Of a DNA stretch of 64,000 bases, positions 1 to 8,321 are shown one piece after another (position 1 is the first letter of the stretch; each line of letters begins with the position of its first letter). Position numbers and translations under genes: made by a program. A model generated the notes under the pieces. That model saw nothing but the letters and a program-made list of their open reading frames with translations. It did not search any database and had not been told where the DNA came from. Origin of the DNA: Rheinheimera sp. (GTDB lineage Bacteria; Pseudomonadota; Gammaproteobacteria; Enterobacterales; Alteromonadaceae); assembly GCA_008015325.1 (NCBI GenBank), contig SSFI01000070.1, positions 1 to 64,000 on the forward strand, in the 5' to 3' direction.

Positions 1-99
1 AAAATGAACACCTAGGTTAAAAGAGAACTGAGCCCAATGCGGGAAATGCCGGGTGTTCATATTGACCAGAATCGGTGTTCACATAAATCAGAATGCGCA
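1..99. mobile_element. End of an IS21-like insertion sequence (rest lies outside the window)
   Basis: Two tandem 22-bp units at 52-73 and 74-95 match at about 17 of 22 positions, each starting GGTGTTCA and ending CAGAAT. An inverted copy of the GGTGTTCAT core lies at 4-13. Multiple short terminal repeats with a GTGTTCA-like core are typical of IS21-family ends. The reading frame of the neighbouring ABC ATPase loses all family similarity at this boundary. The outermost base is placed near 99, where the strand read outward begins TG. No transposase gene is visible, so the family call is an inference from the end repeats alone. Confidence 0.6.
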
Positions 100-482
100 G
101 CCAGTTCGCTCATGCCATGTAAACGGGCGAAATAAGCCACATTCTCAAATGCGGTTAAGCGACCATATAAGCCTGTACTGCTGGATAAAAAGCCGATTTT
201 GCGCCGGGCCAGCACCGGGTCTTTTAATACATCTTCATTGCCCAACAAAATAGAACCGGCGTCGGGTTTTAATGCGGTGGACAACATCCGCAGCGTGGTG
301 GTTTTACCGGCCCCGTTAGGGCCCAGCAAACCCAGCACTTCGCCGTTGGCACAGCTGAAGCTGACATCGCGGACTGAACAAAAACTGCGTCCGGTGTAAC
401 GGACATCCTGTAATTCGGCTTCGCTGAGCTTTTGGCCTTTTTCGAGCGCAAAAGCCTTCGCCAGCTGGCGGATCTCAATCAT
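57..482 (-). pseudogene. ABC transporter ATP-binding protein (NatA-like), truncated by the IS end
   Basis: The reading frame gives the N-terminal part of an ABC ATPase of the type that drives Na+ or drug export with a separate membrane permease. The Walker A motif GPNGAGKTTT is intact and is followed by the usual region up to residue about 130 (ARLHGMSELAA). After that the frame enters the IS-like repeats and ends with eight unrelated residues. The ABC signature, Walker B and switch histidine are all missing, so this copy should not hydrolyse ATP productively. The gene follows the DUF3025 gene by 29 bp on the same strand and was probably co-transcribed with it. The permease gene expected downstream would lie beyond the insertion, outside the window. 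Confidence 0.8.
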
Positions 483-511
483 CGGTTGAACTTCCTTGGA
501 CTTACATGAAA

Positions 512-1348
512 TCAGGGCTGCGGCGTGACTCGTTTTGGCCGGAAGTAATTCTGGTCCTGGTAAAACTGTTCCGTCTGTTCCTGATGAGACCAGCCCGGGA
601 TGCCGAGCAGCGGTAACGGGCTCATCTGGTCGCGAAATTCAGTTAACGAGAAATCTGCAATTTGTTTACTTAACGCAGTATCAACGAAATCAACTTGTTG
701 ATGCAATGGCCAATTTTCAAAATGTGCCGGCACCTGCAGTGGCCAGAGTTTTGCTGTGAGACCAATAAAGGGCCGCGTCAGCATTTCAAAATTGGCATGA
801 CCAAACACCCAGGGCCACAGCCCCTGTCCCCAATGGAAACGTTGATTCAGAAAAACTTCAGTCCACTGATGCTGACGCAGCAGCGCCGGCACCTGAACCA
901 TATCCGCACTGTGTAATAGCAACAGGCCGCATTCATCGAACAACGTCAGCTGATGGCGTAGCGGTGAGCGGTTTTTACTGCCATGTTGCTGAATTTCCGC
1001 CAGATGTCGCCGATTAAGCGCCGCTTTACTTTGTGGAAACAAGATCCAAATCAGCGCACCAAATAAGTCATGCCAATTCTGCCTGCGCGTCGGCACCGCC
1101 GACGTTTCAGCGATATAGACCTCATAATAACGCGGGTCGCTGTCCAGCACCGCCGCATCAACAAAACTGACCGCATGCACGGGCTGCAGTTGACGACTCC
1201 ATGCCGTCAGAGTTTCAACCGCCGGAAACTCAGTTTGCTCTGCCAAAGGCAATAAGGAGCAAAGCATCTGATAAGCCGGGTGATTGCACAGAATTTGCGC
1301 ATCCCAGTGCGCTGGCGGCACAAAACGTTGATTTTTAGCAGTTATCAT
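512..1348 (-). CDS. DUF3025 domain-containing protein
   Basis: A 278-residue soluble protein with no signal peptide or membrane segment. The segment NWHDLFGALIWILFPQSKAA (about residues 90-110) followed by LNRRH is the most recognisable part of the DUF3025 family, which has no established function. Other family-like blocks are LFDECGLLLLHS and the C-terminal LGIPGWSHQ. The ATG at 1348 is the only sensible start. It is the first gene of a minus-strand unit that continues into the truncated ABC ATPase, and it is divergent from asnB across a 168-bp gap. Family assignment is from memory of the motif; no function is claimed. Confidence 0.8.
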   Translation of the reverse strand: MITAKNQRFVPPAHWDAQILCNHPAYQMLCSLLPLAEQTEFPAVETLTAWSRQLQPVHAVSFVDAAVLDSDPRYYEVYIAETSAVPTRRQNWHDLFGALIWILFPQSKAALNRRHLAEIQQHGSKNRSPLRHQLTLFDECGLLLLHSADMVQVPALLRQHQWTEVFLNQRFHWGQGLWPWVFGHANFEMLTRPFIGLTAKLWPLQVPAHFENWPLHQQVDFVDTALSKQIADFSLTEFRDQMSPLPLLGIPGWSHQEQTEQFYQDQNYFRPKRVTPQP

Positions 1349-1447
1349 CGATTTGACCGCACCACTGAAAGGCTCCGGCCGCGGTTACTTTGCAAATTTG
1401 GCCAAAAAGCGCTTGCAATTTCTGCCCAGAATGGCAGAGTCAATGAG

Positions 1448-1463
1448 GTACGTCTAAACGTAC
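1448..1463. promoter_or_regulatory. Perfect 6+6 inverted repeat between the DUF3025 gene and asnB
   Basis: GTACGT-CTAA-ACGTAC is a perfect inverted repeat with a 4-base spacer, centred about 60 bp before the asnB start codon and about 107 bp from the divergent gene. Its size and place fit an operator for a dimeric repressor, but no regulator can be named from the sequence. Confidence 0.35.
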
Positions 1464-1516
1464 ATACTGCCAAATGAAATGATTTTTTTCGGATTAACCA
1501 ATACGGAGTTTTTACC

Positions 1517-3181
1517 ATGTGTTCGATATTTGGGGTGCTTGACATCAAAACTGATGTTAAAGCGTTGCGTCAGCAGGCGCTACAGTTATCTAAGTTATTA
1601 CGCCACCGCGGTCCTGACTGGTCTGGGGTCTGGAATGATAATAATGCCATTCTCGTCCATGAACGTCTGGCAATTGTAGATACTGAAAACGGTGCGCAGC
1701 CGCTGATTAACCCGAATCGAAATCACATTCTGGCAGTGAATGGTGAGATTTATAATCACAAGAATTTAGAGAAAAATTTAACGGTCGACTATCAGTTCCA
1801 AACCAAATCAGACTGCGAAGTCATTCTGCCGTTGTATCTTGAACACGGCGCTGAATTTGTCGACCAGCTGCAAGGCATGTTTGCGTTTATTCTGTATGAC
1901 GCTGAGCAGCAGCGTTATCTGATTGCGCGGGACCATATCGGCATTATCCCGCTGTATTACGGCTATGACGAACATGGCCAGCTTTATGTCGCGTCAGAAT
2001 TAAAAGCCTTGGTGCCGGTCTGTAAACAAATGCAGGAATTCCCGCCGGGACATTATTTCGACTCTAAAGTCGGCAAACTGGTGAAATATTATCAGCGCAG
2101 CTGGATGAGTTATGACGCAGTCAAAGACAATCCGGCTGATTTGGGCGAACTAAAAGCCGCGCTGGAGCAGTCGGTGAAAAGCCATCTGATGTCGGACGTG
2201 CCTTATGGCGTGCTGTTATCCGGTGGTCTGGATTCAAGCCTGATTTCAGCTATTACCCAACAATTTGCCCGCAACCGGGTAGAAGATGACGGCGCTTCTG
2301 AAGCCTGGTGGCCGCGCCTGCACTCTTTTGCTGTGGGTTTGCAGGGTTCACCGGATTTAAAAGCAGCCCGTACTGTGGCAGATGCCATCGGAACTGTGCA
2401 CCACGAAGTTCATTTTACCGTGCAAGAAGGTATCGATGCGCTGCGTGACGTGGTGTATTTCCTGGAGACTTATGACGTCACCACTATCCGTGCTTCTACA
2501 CCTATGTATCTGATGGCGCGTAAAATCAAGGCCATGGGCATCAAAATGGTGTTGTCGGGCGAAGGCTCAGACGAAATTTTTGGTGGTTACCTGTATTTCC
2601 ATAAAGCGCCAAATGCCCAAGAGTTCCATGAAGAAACGCTGCGTAAACTGGACCGTTTACACATGTTTGACTGTAACCGAGCGAACAAAGCGATGTCGGC
2701 CTGGGGTATTGAAGCGCGCGTGCCATTCCTTGACAAGCATTTCATGGACGTGGCGATGCGGCTAAACCCACAAGCCAAGATGTGTGGCGGCGGCAAAATG
2801 GAGAAACACATTCTGCGTGAAGCCTTTGATGGCCTGTTACCGCATGAAATCCTCTGGCGGCAAAAGGAGCAGTTCTCCGATGGTGTTGGTTACAGCTGGA
2901 TTGACAGCTTAAAAGCCTTCGCCGAAAAAGAAGTGTCGGATCAACAAATGGCCACCGCCAGCTTCCGCTTTCCGGTCAATACGCCGGACACCAAAGAAGG
3001 TTATTTATACCGCACCATCTTTGAAGAACACTTCCCGCACCCGGCCGCTATTGCCTGTGTGCCGGGTGGTAAATCTGTCGCCTGCTCGACACCGGAAGCG
3101 CTGGCCTGGGATGCTAAAATGGCCCAGCTGACTGACCCATCTGGTCGCGCGGTCAGAGACGTGCACGAACAAGGCTATTAA
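1517..3181 (+). CDS. asnB: Asparagine synthase B (glutamine-hydrolysing)
   Basis: Makes asparagine from aspartate, ATP and glutamine in the cytoplasm. The protein starts MCSIFGV, so after removal of Met the Cys is N-terminal, as needed for the class II glutamine amidotransferase domain (about residues 1-200). The synthetase domain follows, with the ATP pyrophosphatase loop LSGGLDSSLIS near residue 233 and the GEGSDEIFGGY segment further on. The length of 554 residues equals that of E. coli AsnB. The ATG at 1517 is fixed by the catalytic Cys. It is a single-gene unit: it is preceded by the 1448-1463 inverted repeat and followed by a strong terminator. Very confident identification. Confidence 0.97.
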   Translation: MCSIFGVLDIKTDVKALRQQALQLSKLLRHRGPDWSGVWNDNNAILVHERLAIVDTENGAQPLINPNRNHILAVNGEIYNHKNLEKNLTVDYQFQTKSDCEVILPLYLEHGAEFVDQLQGMFAFILYDAEQQRYLIARDHIGIIPLYYGYDEHGQLYVASELKALVPVCKQMQEFPPGHYFDSKVGKLVKYYQRSWMSYDAVKDNPADLGELKAALEQSVKSHLMSDVPYGVLLSGGLDSSLISAITQQFARNRVEDDGASEAWWPRLHSFAVGLQGSPDLKAARTVADAIGTVHHEVHFTVQEGIDALRDVVYFLETYDVTTIRASTPMYLMARKIKAMGIKMVLSGEGSDEIFGGYLYFHKAPNAQEFHEETLRKLDRLHMFDCNRANKAMSAWGIEARVPFLDKHFMDVAMRLNPQAKMCGGGKMEKHILREAFDGLLPHEILWRQKEQFSDGVGYSWIDSLKAFAEKEVSDQQMATASFRFPVNTPDTKEGYLYRTIFEEHFPHPAAIACVPGGKSVACSTPEALAWDAKMAQLTDPSGRAVRDVHEQGY

Positions 3182-3210
3182 TTGCGATCTGCATTGCAGC
3201 TTCGTTTACC

Positions 3211-3242
3211 AAACCCCGGCCTCGCGCCGGGGTTTGTTTTTT
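3211..3242 (+). terminator. Rho-independent terminator after asnB
   Basis: Ten-base-pair stem AAACCCCGGC / GCCGGGGTTT with a 5-base loop, followed by GTTTTTT, 30 bp after the asnB stop. Confidence 0.9.
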
Positions 3243-3392
3243 CAACGGATAGGTTATTTCCTGCAACTTTCGTCGCAGCTGCCAGGATCTTCAGCCGCTG
3301 CTGTATGCCGTCAGCCGATTTTCTGCTAGATTAGCCGCTTTGTTGTCAGAGCCGTCTGCGGTTTTTCATACCGTCGCACTGTTGAGAGCACC

Positions 3393-5447
3393 ATGAATTT
3401 TCTACGTAAATCCCTGAGTTGTATTGGGTTCATTTTGATTGCTGCCAGCCCGGTGCTGGCTAGCCAGGCATTAACAGGCCAGTGGCTGACTGATTTGCAG
3501 GGGGATACCCTGACCGATCCGCAAACCTCTGGTCTCACCTGGCGTCATGACGAGCTGCTGAGCCTTGGCGATCAGAGTGCGGCGCCTGAGCTTCGGATGA
3601 AAATTTTCCGCATCAATCCGCAGACCGGCCGCTTTGTCACCGCACCTATTCCAATTACATTGTCAGATGAAGTCCGTAAAAGCTGTTTTGGTGACTACCT
3701 GGCCAATTCGCCGGATTTAGAAGCCCTGACCTGGGACCGGCTGGATGCACAAACCTTAATTACAGTGACGGAAGATGCCAGCCGGGCACAACTGAGCCCG
3801 GTGTGCGCTCGCAAGTTTGCGCAAACCAATTCAACCGCCTATCCAACTTTATTGCTGAAGATCAGCACTGACGCGGCGTTAACCCGCGCCGAAATTACCG
3901 CGGTACGGCCAGTGCAGTTTCCGGCCGAAGCCAACGTCGGCAATTTGCCGAATGATGGCATTGAAGGCCTGGCGATTGATGACCATCAGAACTTGTATCT
4001 GGGGCTAGAAAAGAACATGGCCGGCCTGCCAGCCATTTTTAAAACCCGGCTGACGGCTGATTTCTGGACCCGCGATAACTTTGTCAAAGTAATAGATGCC
4101 AATCTGACCTTGCCAGAGCTGGACGGGCGTGGTCATCCGATTAATGACCTCGACTTTATGCCAAGCCCGATACCGGGCCATCCGGGATATCTGATTGCCG
4201 CCGCCCGTAATGATGATGAACTTTGGGTATTTGATTTAACCAACCGCGTGAAGCCTTTTGTGCAGCCGCTGCAATTTTATGTCAGCACTGACAACTCCGG
4301 CTTATGCCCGGTGTATGAACGTGTGGTACAAACTGCACTCGAAGGTGTGGCAGTGCATGGCCAGACACTGTATCTGGTGAACGATCCATGGAAGCAACAT
4401 TATCCGGACAATGTGCAATGTGAAGTGAATGCCCGGCATTTTCTGAAGATGGCGCCGCTGTTGTTTCAGCAACCGCTGGACCCACGCTGGTTCACTTTAA
4501 GCCGGGCCCAGCCCCAGCCGGCATTGCCCGGCATCAGCGGCATGGCGCAAATGGATAACGACCGTTATCTGACAGTGCAGGATAAAAAGATTGCCAATCC
4601 GGGCGAACGTTTAGGTGTTTTACAAATTTATGCCGACAAGGCGCCCCGCTTCCAGCCGCTGACGGTCAGCAACTGGCCAGAGGCGCAAATGTCGAATGAT
4701 TTGGAAAGTGTCTGTGCACTGCCTGGCCGGCCAAATGAATTTTTAATTGCCGAATCCGGCAGCTGGCAAGGTGAATTCGGCCGCCTGTTTCATATCCAGT
4801 TACTGCAAACCAGCTACGCGCGGGTGCTGGCCAGCTATCCGTTGCCGGTGACTGCCGATAATGGTCCGCAACAATCCGGTGACCAGTTTGAAGGCCTCGC
4901 CTGTGCGCAAAAAGCCGCAAACCGCTATCTGCTAGTGCTGGGGGAGCGTGGCGGCGAACAAAAACGCGGCAGCCTGGTGCACGGCGATTTTGATATCGCC
5001 GCCGGGCAAATTCAATGGTCAGCCACCCGCTTACCAGTCCTGGCACCACAGCCCGACCATGCTGATCCCTATCAACGCGATATCGCAGAGCTTTATCTCG
5101 AATCGAATGTGTTGTGGGCCAGCGCAGTACGCGAAGCAGGCCCGGCTGGTCCGTTCAGTTCTTTTATTTATCAGGTTGCCTTAGTCGACCCGCAGGCCGC
5201 TGAGCCGTTGCAACTGATCAGAGAAAGCCGGATTTACTGGCAAATCGACGGTTTCAAAATTGAAGGTTTGGCATCGCCAAGCCCCTTATTACCAGGCTCT
5301 AGTCTGGCCATTGGCAGTGAAGATGAAAAACTGGGTGGTGTCTGGCGCTCGTTATTTGCGCCAGTCGGACAACGTCCACAAATTCCAGTTCAGCTGCCCG
5401 CTGAAACTACTCAATCTGAAGTCGCAGCGCCGGCGAAAGGACAATAA
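3393..5447 (+). CDS. Secreted esterase-like activity of phytase family protein (beta-propeller)
   Basis: A 684-residue exported protein. The first ~23 residues form a signal peptide (basic MNFLRK, hydrophobic core, cleavage after PVLA). The mature part has repeated GIEGLAIDD...LYLGLE-type blocks, for example near residues 187-205, TALEGVAV near 315, FEGLACAQ near 500 and KIEGLASP near 625. These are typical of the phytase-like/esterase-like propeller fold (PF13449-type). Several Cys residues fit an oxidising periplasm. The substrate is unknown and the family name does not prove phytase activity. The last base of its TAA is the first base of the VF530 start codon, so translation of the two is probably coupled. 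Confidence 0.65.
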   Translation: MNFLRKSLSCIGFILIAASPVLASQALTGQWLTDLQGDTLTDPQTSGLTWRHDELLSLGDQSAAPELRMKIFRINPQTGRFVTAPIPITLSDEVRKSCFGDYLANSPDLEALTWDRLDAQTLITVTEDASRAQLSPVCARKFAQTNSTAYPTLLLKISTDAALTRAEITAVRPVQFPAEANVGNLPNDGIEGLAIDDHQNLYLGLEKNMAGLPAIFKTRLTADFWTRDNFVKVIDANLTLPELDGRGHPINDLDFMPSPIPGHPGYLIAAARNDDELWVFDLTNRVKPFVQPLQFYVSTDNSGLCPVYERVVQTALEGVAVHGQTLYLVNDPWKQHYPDNVQCEVNARHFLKMAPLLFQQPLDPRWFTLSRAQPQPALPGISGMAQMDNDRYLTVQDKKIANPGERLGVLQIYADKAPRFQPLTVSNWPEAQMSNDLESVCALPGRPNEFLIAESGSWQGEFGRLFHIQLLQTSYARVLASYPLPVTADNGPQQSGDQFEGLACAQKAANRYLLVLGERGGEQKRGSLVHGDFDIAAGQIQWSATRLPVLAPQPDHADPYQRDIAELYLESNVLWASAVREAGPAGPFSSFIYQVALVDPQAAEPLQLIRESRIYWQIDGFKIEGLASPSPLLPGSSLAIGSEDEKLGGVWRSLFAPVGQRPQIPVQLPAETTQSEVAAPAKGQ

Positions 5448-5683
5448 TGCAACCCGCACAACCGAAAAATCCGTTACATGGCTTTACCCTGCAACAAATC
5501 CTCGAACTGCTGCTGGCCCACAATGGCGGCTTTAGCGGTCTGGCAAAGCTGGTGAAACTGAATTGCTTCAGCAAAGACCCCAGCGTCAGTTCTAGCCTGA
5601 AGTTTTTACGCAAAACGCCCTGGGCCCGCACTGAGATTGAACAGCTGTTTATCCGCCAGCAGCTTTACCTGAAAACAGACTAA
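5447..5683 (+). CDS. VF530 family (DUF2132) small DNA-binding-like protein
   Basis: A 78-residue protein that contains nearly the full family signature: NPLHGFTLQQIL at the N-terminus, then LNCFSKDPSVSSSLKFLRKT and PWAR. The family was named from the Vibrio fischeri protein VF530, whose structure suggested DNA binding; its role in the cell is not established. The start ATG overlaps the preceding stop by one base (TAATG). Its end overlaps by 4 bp with the MmcQ/YjbR gene on the other strand. Confidence 0.88.
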   Translation: MQPAQPKNPLHGFTLQQILELLLAHNGGFSGLAKLVKLNCFSKDPSVSSSLKFLRKTPWARTEIEQLFIRQQLYLKTD

Positions 5684-6039
5684 ACCGTTTGTTCGGCGCG
5701 CGCCCGCCGCCGTTTTGGCTGTACCAGCTGCCAGGACTGCTCTATCTGCCGCTGCACTTCGGCATCAGGCACCGAACCATCCAGCAACAATGTATTCCAG
5801 TGTTTTTTATTCATGTGATAACCGGGTGTCACGGCGCTGAACAGTTGCCGCAACATCAGAGCTTCCGTCGGTTCTGCTTTGAGATTGACCCGCGCCACGC
5901 CGTCTTTTTCCGTTAAAATCGCAAAAATTTTGCCATGTGTTTTGTAGACATAAATGTCAGGCCCAAACGGAAAGTCCTCACAACTGACCGCTTGTGCCAG
6001 ACAATGTTGCCGTACCGCAGCAAAACTGTTCATCTTCAT
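5680..6039 (-). CDS. MmcQ/YjbR family DNA-binding protein
   Basis: A 119-residue protein of the MmcQ/YjbR (CyaY-like fold) family. Recognisable parts are the phenylalanine/proline-rich EDFPFGPDIYVYK segment, KIFAIL, VNLKAEP, and the VTPGYHMNKKHWNT motif near residues 70-83. The family is often listed as DNA-binding but has no well-defined task. Two ATGs lie close together at the start (residues 1 and 3) and neither has a strong ribosome site. It is tail-to-tail with the VF530 gene and overlaps it by 4 bp. Confidence 0.88.
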   Translation of the reverse strand: MKMNSFAAVRQHCLAQAVSCEDFPFGPDIYVYKTHGKIFAILTEKDGVARVNLKAEPTEALMLRQLFSAVTPGYHMNKKHWNTLLLDGSVPDAEVQRQIEQSWQLVQPKRRRARAEQTV

Positions 6040-6154
6040 ACTTTAAATTGTCCAACCGTCCGGCCCAATTCGTTGGCAAGGCCAAGCAAGCTTTGCGTAT
6101 TATGCGCAAGTGGTGCCTTTCGCCGTGCCGCGCGCCATTGTTACGCACCACAAC

Positions 6155-6180
6155 AACAAAGCCCGCAACATGCGGGCTTT
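6155..6180 (-). terminator. Terminator after the S9 peptidase gene
   Basis: Stem AAAGCCCGCA / TGCGGGCTTT at 6158-6180, followed on the minus strand by a TTTGTTGTTG tail. It lies 18 bp beyond the stop of the minus-strand peptidase gene. Confidence 0.8.
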
Positions 6181-6198
6181 GACTGCCAGATCTCCTGA

Positions 6199-8223
6199 CT
6201 ATTTCGCCGTATGTTGTTTCATCCAGCTGAAAATCTCGTTGTACCAGCGCTCAGCATTGGCCGGCTTCAGGATCCAATGGTTTTCATCCGGGAACATCAC
6301 CAGTCGGGATGGAATACCTTTACGTTGTAAGGTGGTAAAGGCACCTAAACCTTGCGCATAAGGCACCCGGTAGTCTTTCAGGCCGTGGATGACCAGCATT
6401 GGCGTTTTCCAGTTATCGACAAAAGCCGCCGGATTAAACTTTTGATAATCCGCAGATTTATCCCAGACCGGGCCGCCCATATCGTGCTCAGGGAACCATA
6501 GCTCTTCGGTGCTGCCGTAGAAGCTTGGCATATCGAATAAGCCCGCGTGATTCACCAGACACTTAAAGCCGTCGTTCCAGTTACCGGCTATCCAGTTCAT
6601 CATAAAACCACCGTAAGAGGCACCTAAAGCACAGGCATTATCCTTGTCCAGCCAAGGCTGCTGTTCAGTAACAAAAGCCAGACCTTTTTTCAGATCTTCC
6701 AGCGGCTTACCGCCCCAGTCGCGGGCAATTGAATCGGTAAAGGCCTGACCATAACCGGTCGAGCCGTGGAAATCGATCATCACCACGCCATAGCCCTGCG
6801 CCGCCCACAACTGCGCATTCCAGCGGGTATTAAACATATTGCCGAAGCTGCCTTGCGGGCCGCCGTGCACGATAAAGGCGATCGGATATTTTTTACCGGC
6901 TGCAAAGTTCCACGGTTTCATCCAGTAGCCATAGACAGTTTCGTCATTAGCACCGGGGAAGCTGAATTGTTCAAATTCAGCAAGTTGAATGTCTTTGAGC
7001 GTTAATGCATTGACCTGCGTCAGCGGGTACGCTTCGCCGCCAGCATTTTTCAGCTGATAGATATCCGCCGGAGCATTGAGCTGATGATTGGTAAAAAATA
7101 CATTGCTGCCACGCACTGCGACGTCGCCGGCGCTGCCGTTACTATAAATTTTGCTGACTTCGCCAAAGGCGTGGTCGATAGCAAAAATGCCTTTTTGGCC
7201 GAGATCCTGTGCCGTCACATAAACAGTGCGGTTATCCGGCGCAAACACGAAGTCGTCAATCGAGCGGTCCCACTGTGGCGCCAGCTCTTTGCGCTCGCCG
7301 GTGACCAAATCCAGTAAAATCAGGCCAAAACGGTCGGCTTCGTAGACTGGTTTTTTCATCGCCAGATATGCCATATAACGGCCATCGCCGGAGAATTTAG
7401 GCTTAGCATCCCAGGCTGGATTGTCTTTGGTCAGATTGATTTTCTGGCCGCCATTGAGCGATACTTGGAAAATATCAAAATTGGTGTGCCAGCTTTGATC
7501 TGCCGCCGGGATTTTGGCACTGAACACCAGATTTTTGCCATCCGGCGTAAAAGCAGCTTCACCGGTGCCGGCGACATCTGTATCCCACTCAGGCATTAAA
7601 TCTTTGGCATCTTTGACGACTGTTTCACCAAGGTCAGCCACAAAGAAGTGATTCTTCAGGCCATCTTCCCAGGTATCCCAATGCCGCACCATCAACGAAT
7701 CGTAGGCAGTGGCGCTGTCTTTTTTCTCTGCCGTGGCTTTGTTGTGAGCCACAGTACAGGCTAAGTCTTTACAACCAGGTTTAACATCGAGCGTCAGCAC
7801 GACTTTTTTGTCGTCGGCAGACACCATATATCCCTGTACGTCCAGAGGTAAATCAGTGACTTGCCGCGCTTCGCCCCCGCCTAATGGCAAACGCCACAAC
7901 TGGCTGGAACCTGAGCGGTCCGCCAGGAAATACAACGCTGAACCGTCGGCACTAAAACGCACATCGTGTTCGCGGCCAACGCTTTCAGTCAGCCGGCGTA
8001 CTTTATTGCCATCCTGCACATCGAGCAGATACAAATCAGCCGTCGTATCCGCCGGTGCCAGGCCACCGTTTTTTTGGCCATACACCACAAAGCGGCCATC
8101 CGGCGACACCTGCACATCGTAAATTTTGTTCAGTTTATTTAAGTGTTCAATGGTTAAATTGGTTTTTGCCTGCGCCCCTGCTGCCACCAGCAGTGCACTG
8201 ACCAGAATTCCCCAAGCTTTCAT
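6199..8223 (-). CDS. S9 family peptidase (prolyl oligopeptidase-like), exported
   Basis: A serine peptidase with an N-terminal propeller and a C-terminal alpha/beta hydrolase domain, probably acting on peptides in the periplasm. The ATG at 8223 is chosen because GGAG stands 7 bp upstream and the protein then starts with a clean signal peptide ending GAQA. An upstream TTG at 8244 would add seven residues. The propeller has WD-like repeats such as VQVSPDGRFVVYG. The catalytic triad is visible in order: Ser in GASYGGFM, Asp in VIHGLKDYRVP, His in FPDENHWILKP. Length from this start is 674 residues. It has its own terminator. The window holds a second, longer S9 peptidase at 25.2-27.7 kb that is only distantly alike. 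Confidence 0.92.
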   Translation of the reverse strand: MKAWGILVSALLVAAGAQAKTNLTIEHLNKLNKIYDVQVSPDGRFVVYGQKNGGLAPADTTADLYLLDVQDGNKVRRLTESVGREHDVRFSADGSALYFLADRSGSSQLWRLPLGGGEARQVTDLPLDVQGYMVSADDKKVVLTLDVKPGCKDLACTVAHNKATAEKKDSATAYDSLMVRHWDTWEDGLKNHFFVADLGETVVKDAKDLMPEWDTDVAGTGEAAFTPDGKNLVFSAKIPAADQSWHTNFDIFQVSLNGGQKINLTKDNPAWDAKPKFSGDGRYMAYLAMKKPVYEADRFGLILLDLVTGERKELAPQWDRSIDDFVFAPDNRTVYVTAQDLGQKGIFAIDHAFGEVSKIYSNGSAGDVAVRGSNVFFTNHQLNAPADIYQLKNAGGEAYPLTQVNALTLKDIQLAEFEQFSFPGANDETVYGYWMKPWNFAAGKKYPIAFIVHGGPQGSFGNMFNTRWNAQLWAAQGYGVVMIDFHGSTGYGQAFTDSIARDWGGKPLEDLKKGLAFVTEQQPWLDKDNACALGASYGGFMMNWIAGNWNDGFKCLVNHAGLFDMPSFYGSTEELWFPEHDMGGPVWDKSADYQKFNPAAFVDNWKTPMLVIHGLKDYRVPYAQGLGAFTTLQRKGIPSRLVMFPDENHWILKPANAERWYNEIFSWMKQHTAK

Positions 8224-8273
8224 CTGGATACTCCGTTGTCGCAAATTTTGGTTGTTTATATTGTTCTTATAGT

Positions 8274-8309
8274 AAAAACGCGCCTGAGGTTTCCCTGCAG
8301 ACGCGTTTC
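8274..8309 (-). terminator. Terminator after fumarase
   Basis: On the minus strand AAACGCG pairs with CGCGTTT, and an inner CTGcAGG / CCTCAG stem is closed by a GAAA-type loop. T residues follow. It is positioned 13 bp after the fumarase stop. Confidence 0.75.
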
Positions 8310-8321
8310 ATTTTTGGCTTA

